NCBI GenBank assembly: GCA_003649845.1
Contig: QMTB01000027.1
Coordinates: forward strand, 1 to 12,291
Direction: 5' to 3'
Length of the DNA: 12,291 bases
Source of the DNA: Thermoplasmata archaeon
GTDB taxonomy: Archaea > Thermoplasmatota > E2 > DHVEG-1
Shown: piece by piece, positions 7,212-12,291 of the stretch
Position numbering within the stretch: the stretch's first letter is position 1
Layout: every line of letters begins with the position of its first letter
Translations under genes and position numbers: made by a program
The notes under the pieces: generated by a model
Told to the model about the DNA's origin: nothing
Database searches by the model: none
The model's input: only the letters and a program-made list of their open reading frames with translations

Positions 7212-7217
7212 AAAAAA
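7212..7217 (-). terminator. Possible T-run terminator after DP1
   Basis: Six T residues on the minus strand, followed closely by more T, about 38 nt after the DP1 stop. Archaeal termination commonly needs only such T-runs. No clear hairpin was seen, and AT richness alone could produce this. Confidence 0.3.
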
Positions 7218-7255
7218 TGCCTTAACTTTTAGAGATGCATGTACTAGGTTGGATA

Positions 7256-8884
7256 TTATATACTATTGAAATCCATCATTGTTACTTTACCTGTATGTAG
7301 TTCAGCAATTGGTATCTTTGCTGGGTTTGGTATGAAATTCATCATTTTTTGATAACCCGTTTGTTTCTGCCAACTAGAAGCATTAATCAATGTAACTCCT
7401 CTATATTCTCCAATACCAGCTAGATGTACATGTCCTGTTACAAATATATCTGGTATTCTATCAATAACCATATAATCTCTATGCTCCGGTGCAAGCGGGG
7501 TGTACCCTCCATATACTGGTGCTAGATGATGTTTTTGAAGCATCACCTTCATAATTTCAAGAGGTTCATTATATTTTAAAGTAGATATCCTTGTAGCATA
7601 ATCTAGCATACTCTGACCATGATATGAGAGTATTTCAACACCATGAATAGTGAAACTGCAGGGGTTTCCTATAAAGGTTATATCATTTCCAGTGAATAAA
7701 TCTTGTATTTCTTTCTCAAAAGTAGGTTGTGGTTCAGCAGGTCTAACTGCATCATGATTACCTGGCTGTATTATAACAGATATATAATCTGGTATCATAC
7801 TTAGATAGTCTGCTAATGCCTCATACTGTTTATAGAGATCAGTTATAATCAAATCTTTTTCTTGATTAGGATAAACTCCTATGCCATCTACTACATCTCC
7901 AGGTATTATCAAATATTTTATTCTACCAGCTACCTCCCTCTGTCGTATATTACCAAGTTTTCCTTTTAACCATTTTATAAAGAGATTCCATTGGTGTTCC
8001 ATAAATTCTCTACTACCAACATGTAAATCTCCTATAAAAGCAGCATATATAGGTATATCAGTGGTATGATGATGATTATTTAAACTTATATCTGGAAACA
8101 CTATCTTTGATATAACAAATAAATCTCCTTGTTTACTAAGTTGCCCTACTATTCCTATAATCTCATCTTCTAAAACTAATTTCGCTTGTTGGAAAACATC
8201 TGATTGTTTCTTCAATGCTATAGCTGTTACTATACCTGTATCATCTTCTAATTCAATTAATCTATTACCATTAACAGTTGTTCTAACCTCATTGACTATA
8301 CCTATAAGTTGTATTTCTTTGAAATCAACTTTCTTTAAACGATTTATAGGTATAACTTGAGCTACTTCTCTACGTTGTGTTCTAAGGATTTTCCTAAGAG
8401 TTTCAAATCTATCTGAGAATAGTTTAGCAAAATCCTCTGTTGAACCTTCAGATAAACTTTTACCAGTTATATCTTTAATAATTTTTATATCCGATTGATA
8501 TTCTTTAGCAACTGGTTTCCATGTAGAAGTAGAGATAATTTCTCTTCCATTATCTTTTATTTCTTCTTTAAATTGTATAGATGATTGTCCTATTTCTCCT
8601 TCAACTGGTATAGTTATTTGTCTAATAGAGGGTATATGTTTTGATATCTCTTCTTCATCTATTCCAGCATGGGGTAAATCTATTGTTTCATCTAAATTCT
8701 CTTCGAGCTCTTTTACTTGGTTTAAAGTTAAAATAAGTGGATATTCTTTGAGTTGACTGATAATTCTATTAGAAAATTCTTCTGGATCATCCTTTTTTAG
8801 TATATACTCTAATGTATCTGGTTGTATAAGTGTTCCATGCGATGAGAATATCTTGATTATTGATTCCATCTCTTCCCTACTCAC
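7256..8884 (-). CDS. polB: DNA polymerase D small subunit (DP1), PolD proofreading exonuclease
   Basis: DP1 is the Mre11-like 3'-5' exonuclease subunit that pairs with the DP2 polymerase subunit in the archaeal replicative polymerase PolD. An OB fold lies at about 190-265 (IQLIGIVNEVRTTVNG, then LEDDTG). The calcineurin-like phosphoesterase domain has its full metal-binding set in order: GDLHVG (285-290), PGD (328-330), GNHD (375-378), SYHG with H422, and GHVH (484-487). The N-terminal ~60 residues fit the small helical domain of DP1, followed by a variable linker. Length (542) is normal and no intein is visible. The frame opens with GTG at 8884; an ATG at 8869 (residue 6) is an alternative, because GGTGA at 8881-8885 could serve as its ribosome binding site. 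DP2 is not in the window. The divergent neighbour is a mevalonate-pathway operon. Confidence 0.97.
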   Translation of the reverse strand: MSREEMESIIKIFSSHGTLIQPDTLEYILKKDDPEEFSNRIISQLKEYPLILTLNQVKELEENLDETIDLPHAGIDEEEISKHIPSIRQITIPVEGEIGQSSIQFKEEIKDNGREIISTSTWKPVAKEYQSDIKIIKDITGKSLSEGSTEDFAKLFSDRFETLRKILRTQRREVAQVIPINRLKKVDFKEIQLIGIVNEVRTTVNGNRLIELEDDTGIVTAIALKKQSDVFQQAKLVLEDEIIGIVGQLSKQGDLFVISKIVFPDISLNNHHHTTDIPIYAAFIGDLHVGSREFMEHQWNLFIKWLKGKLGNIRQREVAGRIKYLIIPGDVVDGIGVYPNQEKDLIITDLYKQYEALADYLSMIPDYISVIIQPGNHDAVRPAEPQPTFEKEIQDLFTGNDITFIGNPCSFTIHGVEILSYHGQSMLDYATRISTLKYNEPLEIMKVMLQKHHLAPVYGGYTPLAPEHRDYMVIDRIPDIFVTGHVHLAGIGEYRGVTLINASSWQKQTGYQKMMNFIPNPAKIPIAELHTGKVTMMDFNSI

Positions 8885-8925
8885 CTATCCCACTAAAAAT
8901 TTATGATTTTTTGAGGGTAAAATAA

Positions 8926-8933
8926 TATTATAT
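8926..8933 (-). promoter_or_regulatory. Candidate TATA box for DP1
   Basis: ATATAATA on the minus strand would start transcription near 8903, giving a leader of about 19 nt to the GTG at 8884 or 34 nt to the ATG at 8869. The region between the divergent genes is very AT-rich, so other choices exist (for example around 8897-8904). Confidence 0.35.
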
Positions 8934-9005
8934 CGTCATAGGTTTTTAGAGTTACGGTATAATAAAATCTTTGAATAGATGTTCTACATAAGGCTAAAAT
9001 ATTGG

Positions 9006-9013
9006 TATTATAA
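9006..9013 (+). promoter_or_regulatory. Candidate TATA box for the phosphomevalonate dehydratase operon
   Basis: TATTATAA is centred 26-27 nt before the ATG at 9036, the spacing expected for a leaderless transcript at that start. A second TATA-like site at about 8957-8965 (TATAATAAA) would give transcription from about 8988 and a leader that includes a Shine-Dalgarno site. Both options favour 9036 over the upstream ATG at 8979. Confidence 0.45.
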
Positions 9014-9023
9014 TGTTCCTCCT

Positions 9024-9028
9024 GAGGA
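9024..9028 (+). promoter_or_regulatory. Ribosome binding site supporting the 9036 start
   Basis: GAGGA lies 7 nt before the ATG at 9036. The earlier in-frame ATG at 8979 has no comparable purine-rich site in front of it. Confidence 0.5.
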
Positions 9029-9035
9029 ATACCTT

Positions 9036-10220
9036 ATGTATCTTACTAAGGAAGAAGAAAAAATCCTTGAAGGAGAATATGGAGAAGTAATGGAACGTAT
9101 GTTCCGTCTCTTAGTTCGACTAGGAGATATATATAAGGCAGAGAAGATGATACCAGTTGGTTCAGTTCAAGTTGCAGGTGTAAGCTATAAATCTATCTCT
9201 GACCCAGGTTTAGAGTTTCTAGAAGATTTAGCTTCAAAAGATGCAAAGGTTAAAGTTCTTACTTTTCTAAATCCAGCTGGAATGGATCTAGAAAACTGGG
9301 ATAAACTAGGTTTCCCAAGGGATTTCGCTGAGAAACAGATTAGAATAATGAATGCTTTCAAGAAAATGGGTATAGTTATAACATCAACCTGTACACCTTA
9401 TCTAGCTGGTAATCTACCGAGGTCTAGAGAACATATAGCTTGGTCTGAATCCTCAGCAGTTTCTTTTGCTAACTCTGTTATAGGAGCTAGAACCAATAGA
9501 GAAGGAGGCCCATCGGCATTAGCTGCTGCTATATGCGGTAGAACACCATACTATGGTTTACATCTCTGGGAGAATAGACAACCAACTATAAAAATAGAGG
9601 TAGATGCTAGATTAGAATTCAACTCTGATTTCGGTGCACTGGGATACTATATCGGGAAGCAAGTTAAAAATAAAATACCATACTTTACAGGTATAAAAAA
9701 TGCTAACACTGATCAACTGAAAGCTCTTGGAGCTGCAATGGCTGCATCTGGAGCAGTAGCATTATATCATATAGAGAATCTTACACCAGAATCTGATTTA
9801 ATCTCTAAGGATAATCTCGAAACAATAAATGTTACACAAAAAGAGATAGATGAAACATATGATACTCTGACATCTGGAGTAGAACCAGATATTGTTATTC
9901 TAGGTTGCCCTCATGCATCTCTAAGAGAGATATCAACCCTTGCATCTAAAGTTAAAGATAGAAAACTTAGGAAACCAGTTTGGATCTGTACATCTAGGAT
10001 GATGAAAGAAGCCGCAGATCGTATGGGTTTCACCGAGATCATAGAGAAAGCAGGAGGTTATATAGTTGCAGATACCTGCATGGTTGTATCTCCAATAGAA
10101 AAAATGGGTTATAATACAACTGGTGTAAACTCTGGTAAAGCAGCCAATTATCTACCTGGTTTCTGTAAACAAAAAGTTGTTTTTGCAAATATAGATAGAC
10201 TATTGGAGGCTATAGAATGA
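9036..10220 (+). CDS. Aconitase-X catalytic subunit, phosphomevalonate dehydratase large subunit
   Basis: With the small subunit it should dehydrate (R)-5-phosphomevalonate to trans-anhydromevalonate 5-phosphate in the archaeal modified mevalonate pathway, supplying isoprenoids for membrane lipids. The N-terminus MYLTKEEEKILEGEYGE is typical of the family. Counting from the 9036 start, TSTCTPYLAG holds C119, LGCPHAS holds C291 and ADTCMVVSP holds C348, the three cysteines expected to bind the iron-sulfur cluster. Other landmarks are AWSESSAVSFANSVIGARTN and TNREGGPSALAAAICGRTP. The frame is open from an ATG at 8979, but the 19 extra residues are aromatic-rich and unlike the family; 9036 gives 394 residues, a normal length, with a ribosome binding site. 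The stop overlaps the next gene as ATGA. Bacterial relatives act on hydroxyproline, but the split large/small archaeal form points to mevalonate. Confidence 0.95.
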   Translation: MYLTKEEEKILEGEYGEVMERMFRLLVRLGDIYKAEKMIPVGSVQVAGVSYKSISDPGLEFLEDLASKDAKVKVLTFLNPAGMDLENWDKLGFPRDFAEKQIRIMNAFKKMGIVITSTCTPYLAGNLPRSREHIAWSESSAVSFANSVIGARTNREGGPSALAAAICGRTPYYGLHLWENRQPTIKIEVDARLEFNSDFGALGYYIGKQVKNKIPYFTGIKNANTDQLKALGAAMAASGAVALYHIENLTPESDLISKDNLETINVTQKEIDETYDTLTSGVEPDIVILGCPHASLREISTLASKVKDRKLRKPVWICTSRMMKEAADRMGFTEIIEKAGGYIVADTCMVVSPIEKMGYNTTGVNSGKAANYLPGFCKQKVVFANIDRLLEAIE

Positions 10221-10603
10221 AAGGGAGAATGATATCACCTGGTAAAGCAGAAGGTGAAGCCATTGTATCATCTGAACCAATAGGGTTCTACGGTGGTATA
10301 GATATTAAAACAGGTGTTGTAATAGAAAAAGGGCATCCTCTTGAAGGAGAATGCGTTAAAGATAAAATCCTCATATTTCCATACGGTAAAGGCTCAACAG
10401 TTGGATCATATGTTATCTATGGACTTAAAAAGAATAATGTAGCACCAGCTGCTATTATCAACAAAGAAACAGAAACCATTGTAGCAACAGGTGTAATACT
10501 AGCAGGTATACCATGTGTAGATCAAATAGATATAGAAAAGATAAAAAATGGAGATAGGGTTATAGTAGATGCAGATAAAGCAGAGGTTACAGTTATCTCC
10601 TAA
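10217..10603 (+). CDS. Aconitase-X swivel subunit, phosphomevalonate dehydratase small subunit
   Basis: This is the small swivelling domain that closes over the large subunit to form the active site of phosphomevalonate dehydratase. At 128 residues it is full length. It contains the family signature PYGKGSTVGSYV (55-66), with S60 and T61 in the GKGST loop expected at the active site, and AGIPCVDQID (96-105). In bacterial aconitase-X this domain is often fused to the large one; here it is separate, as usual in archaea. GGAGG at 10205-10209 lies 7 nt before the ATG, and the 4-nt ATGA overlap implies translational coupling, suited to a 1:1 complex. Its 3' end overlaps the convergent PKD gene by 11 nt. 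Confidence 0.95.
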   Translation: MKGRMISPGKAEGEAIVSSEPIGFYGGIDIKTGVVIEKGHPLEGECVKDKILIFPYGKGSTVGSYVIYGLKKNNVAPAAIINKETETIVATGVILAGIPCVDQIDIEKIKNGDRVIVDADKAEVTVIS

Positions 10604-12291
10604 GAATATTTAGGAAAGAGAGCTTTGGTAGATGCTGTTCTAGTAGATACAGTATATAACTCTTTGGCATACTAACTGGTAATGGATCAGACCATACGCT
10701 TTCTAATCCATCAGAGATATCACCATCACCATTTGGATCATCTATAGCTTTAACTTTAACACTATATGTGCCCTTTGTATTCCATATATGAGATGCTGAA
10801 ATAGTTTCACCAGAATTATGTGGGCCTATCCAACCGCTGGTGCTGCCATCATCCCAGTCAAACATATAATATATCTGATCTCCATCTGGATCAGTAGTAC
10901 TAGTTGTATAGGTATATGAAATCCCTGGTCTACCATATGTTGGACCAGATGGCATAGCTGGTTTAGCAGGTGGAGAATTGGCTGATATAACAACTGTTTT
11001 TGGAAGAGAGAAATCGCTCTGTGCACCATTCTCATCTTCTGCTTTTACCCTCACATTATATACGCCTGGTAGTAGCCAAGTATGATATACACTTACTGTG
11101 GAACCAGAGTGATAGTAACTAGTCCATTCGTCAATAGTTCCATCTCCATCCCAGTCCCAACCATATCTGACATTATCTCCATCTGGATCAGTAGTACTAG
11201 TTGTATAGGTATATGAAACTCCTGGTTTACCGTACGATGGTCCATCTGGTGTACTAGGCTTAGAAGGAGGATTATTCGCTCCAGATATAATCACTTGTTT
11301 AGAAGGCGAGAAACCACTCTGTGCACCATGTATATCCTCTGCTTTAACCCTCAAATAGTATACCCCTGGACTATGAAACATTATATTTACATAATGTGTT
11401 GCTCCAGAGGGATAATAACTAGTAGACCAATAATCTACGATTCCATCGCTATCAACATCCCAACCATATCTAACTAGATCATCATCTGGATCAGTAGTAC
11501 TAGTAGAATAGGTTAACCACTCTTCTGTTTCACCTGTAGATGGGCCAGATGGTTTACTAGGTGTATTAGGTGGAGTGTTCATAGATTCCTCCCCTGTTAT
11601 CACAAAAGCCAAATCTAGAGATGTTTCAAAATCTGGTGGTTCATAAAGATCTGTCCAATCTAACTCATACCAGAAACCATGTACTGCATCATCATTCCAA
11701 TGATCATCTGAAGATTTCCAGCCCCATCTAGGTTGAGGAGATGCAGGTTCCACAATTGCTGAGACACTTAACCAGTAAATCGTTCCTTCTGTCTGAATAA
11801 ATGGATCTTCTATATTTTCGATATTATACTGCCAATACAAAATATGGTTATCAGGTATGTAGAATCCTTCACCGGGGTCATACCATCCTTGTGATCCTTC
11901 CCATGGTCCTGCAACTACCCAATCTGTTGGATAAAATGTTCTTTCCCAAAGGGTCACTCCAGGTCTACTGTATGGTATTTCTGGTGGATCTGCTGGAATG
12001 TCAGCTGCTATTGCTATTGAAAAGGCAGTAATATTGCCAATATTGTCATTGAGCCATGAGCCCCAAAAATGAATGTCTGAAACAGGACCAGTTTCTGTAC
12101 AAAGCCAATCGTCTGCTAGACAATTTTGTGGCCATACTTCTTCGACATATGTCGCATCAACATCCCAACCTAGAGGATCAGGAAGTTGAGGAAAATGCAT
12201 TTTATATGGGTCACCTGGATTCCAATCAGCTAATATACCAGATATAGGCATAATCAACAGCATACATATTAGAAAACCTATAATCTTCTTC
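10593..12291 (-). CDS. Exported PKD-repeat protein with N-terminal LADDWLC domain; start just outside the window
   Basis: The first ATG inside the window is at 12263, but the frame stays open to the window edge, and the added codons read KKIIGFLIC, completing a signal peptide (KKIIGFLICMLLIMPISGIL). Base 12291 is the last base of the preceding codon and fits the G of ATG. Using numbering from 12263, residues 14-225 form a domain with LADDWLC (49-55), VSDIHFWGSW (61-70) and RWGWKSSDDHW (179-189), seen in many exported bacterial and archaeal proteins and, as I recall, catalogued as a DUF of unknown function. Three PKD domains follow (229-534), each with the TTDPDGD-type motif. The last ~22 residues (SYILYLLEQHLPKLSFLNI) are an amphipathic or hydrophobic tail, perhaps for surface retention. 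Probable role: extracellular adhesion or binding; no catalytic motif is seen. Confidence 0.88.
   Translation of the reverse strand, partial: KKIIGFLICMLLIMPISGILADWNPGDPYKMHFPQLPDPLGWDVDATYVEEVWPQNCLADDWLCTETGPVSDIHFWGSWLNDNIGNITAFSIAIAADIPADPPEIPYSRPGVTLWERTFYPTDWVVAGPWEGSQGWYDPGEGFYIPDNHILYWQYNIENIEDPFIQTEGTIYWLSVSAIVEPASPQPRWGWKSSDDHWNDDAVHGFWYELDWTDLYEPPDFETSLDLAFVITGEESMNTPPNTPSKPSGPSTGETEEWLTYSTSTTDPDDDLVRYGWDVDSDGIVDYWSTSYYPSGATHYVNIMFHSPGVYYLRVKAEDIHGAQSGFSPSKQVIISGANNPPSKPSTPDGPSYGKPGVSYTYTTSTTDPDGDNVRYGWDWDGDGTIDEWTSYYHSGSTVSVYHTWLLPGVYNVRVKAEDENGAQSDFSLPKTVVISANSPPAKPAMPSGPTYGRPGISYTYTTSTTDPDGDQIYYMFDWDDGSTSGWIGPHNSGETISASHIWNTKGTYSVKVKAIDDPNGDGDISDGLESVWSDPLPVSMPKSYILYLLEQHLPKLSFLNILRR
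10662..10976 (-). repeat. PKD domain 3
   Basis: Residues 430-534 counted from 12263. Begins NSPPAKPAMPSGPTYG, with TTSTTDPDGD, FDWDDGS and GTYSVKVKAIDDPNG. It ends in a longer DGLESVWSDPL strand than the other two repeats. Confidence 0.85.
10878..10921 (-). repeat. 44-bp perfect repeat inside PKD 3
   Basis: Identical to 11175-11218 over 44 bases, 297 bp apart (exactly 99 codons). Encodes the SYTYTTSTTDPDGD segment. Confidence 0.9.
10977..11276 (-). repeat. PKD domain 2
   Basis: Residues 330-429: NPPSKPSTPDGPSYG, TTSTTDPDGD, YGWDWDGDGTIDEW and PGVYNVRVKAEDENGAQS. This is the best match to the canonical PKD pattern in the protein. The D-x-D-G-D-G run suggests calcium binding. Confidence 0.9.
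11175..11218 (-). repeat. 44-bp perfect repeat inside PKD 2
   Basis: Partner of 10878-10921, same orientation. Part of it (ctggatcagtagtactagt) also recurs in PKD 1 near 11486-11504. Confidence 0.9.
11277..11579 (-). repeat. PKD domain 1
   Basis: Residues 229-329: PPNTPSKPSGPSTG, STSTTDPDDD, YGWDVDSDGIVDYW and PGVYYLRVKAEDIHGAQS. The most diverged repeat, with DDD replacing DGD. Confidence 0.85.

Noticed and set aside
7137..7255. tRNA or small RNA gene between DP1 and the exported-protein operon
   Set aside because: The stretch is very AT-rich with no cloverleaf-like arms or GC-rich stem; only a TATA box and a T-run stand out.
7256..8884. Intein in DP1
   Set aside because: The phosphoesterase motifs are spaced normally and the total length (542) leaves no room for an intein.
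10826..11579. Regularly spaced direct repeats as a CRISPR array
   Set aside because: The ~300-bp period is a multiple of three and each unit encodes a PKD domain; repeats are protein-coding and far too widely spaced.

Overview
The window looks like the end of a contig from an uncultivated, AT-rich archaeon of the euryarchaeal side of the tree. The evidence is a PolD small subunit (DP1), a two-subunit aconitase-X of the archaeal modified mevalonate pathway, good Shine-Dalgarno sites, TATA boxes about 26 nt upstream of likely starts, and large exported proteins with PKD or Ig-like modules. Uncultivated Thermoplasmatota would fit the exported-protein style, but that placement is inference; PolD and this aconitase-X also occur in other archaea.

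Positions 1-47 are not genomic. They are a degraded Nextera (Tn5) sequencing adapter, so the genome starts at about 48.

Positions 48-7136 (minus strand) hold a tightly packed operon of four exported proteins, read from 7136 downward. They are a 972-residue protein with a CBM4/9-like N-terminus and a probable TIM-barrel glycosidase core; a 512-residue beta-rich protein of unrecognised family; a 584-residue GH13 alpha-amylase-type enzyme with all catalytic residues; and a TIM-barrel-like protein cut off by the contig end. Gene junctions are a 2-nt gap, a 4-nt ATGA overlap and a 4-nt gap. The first three proteins end in the same ~100-residue Ig-like module, and the DNA for its last residues also carries the ribosome binding site of the next gene. 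I read this as an extracellular or cell-surface polysaccharide-processing system built on one common C-terminal module. It is the most interesting part of the window.

Positions 7137-7255 carry a leaderless-type promoter for that operon and a weak candidate terminator for DP1.

Positions 7256-10603 are housekeeping. The DP1 gene (minus) diverges from a two-gene operon (plus) for the large and small subunits of phosphomevalonate dehydratase. The 151 bp between the divergent starts hold candidate TATA boxes for both directions.

Positions 10593-12291 (minus) hold an exported protein with an N-terminal LADDWLC-type domain and three PKD repeats. It converges with the small dehydratase subunit, overlapping it by 11 nt. 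Its start codon lies just beyond the window, and the base at 12291 fits the G of an ATG. No tRNA, rRNA, CRISPR array or insertion sequence was seen, and no gene-free stretch exceeds about 150 bases.
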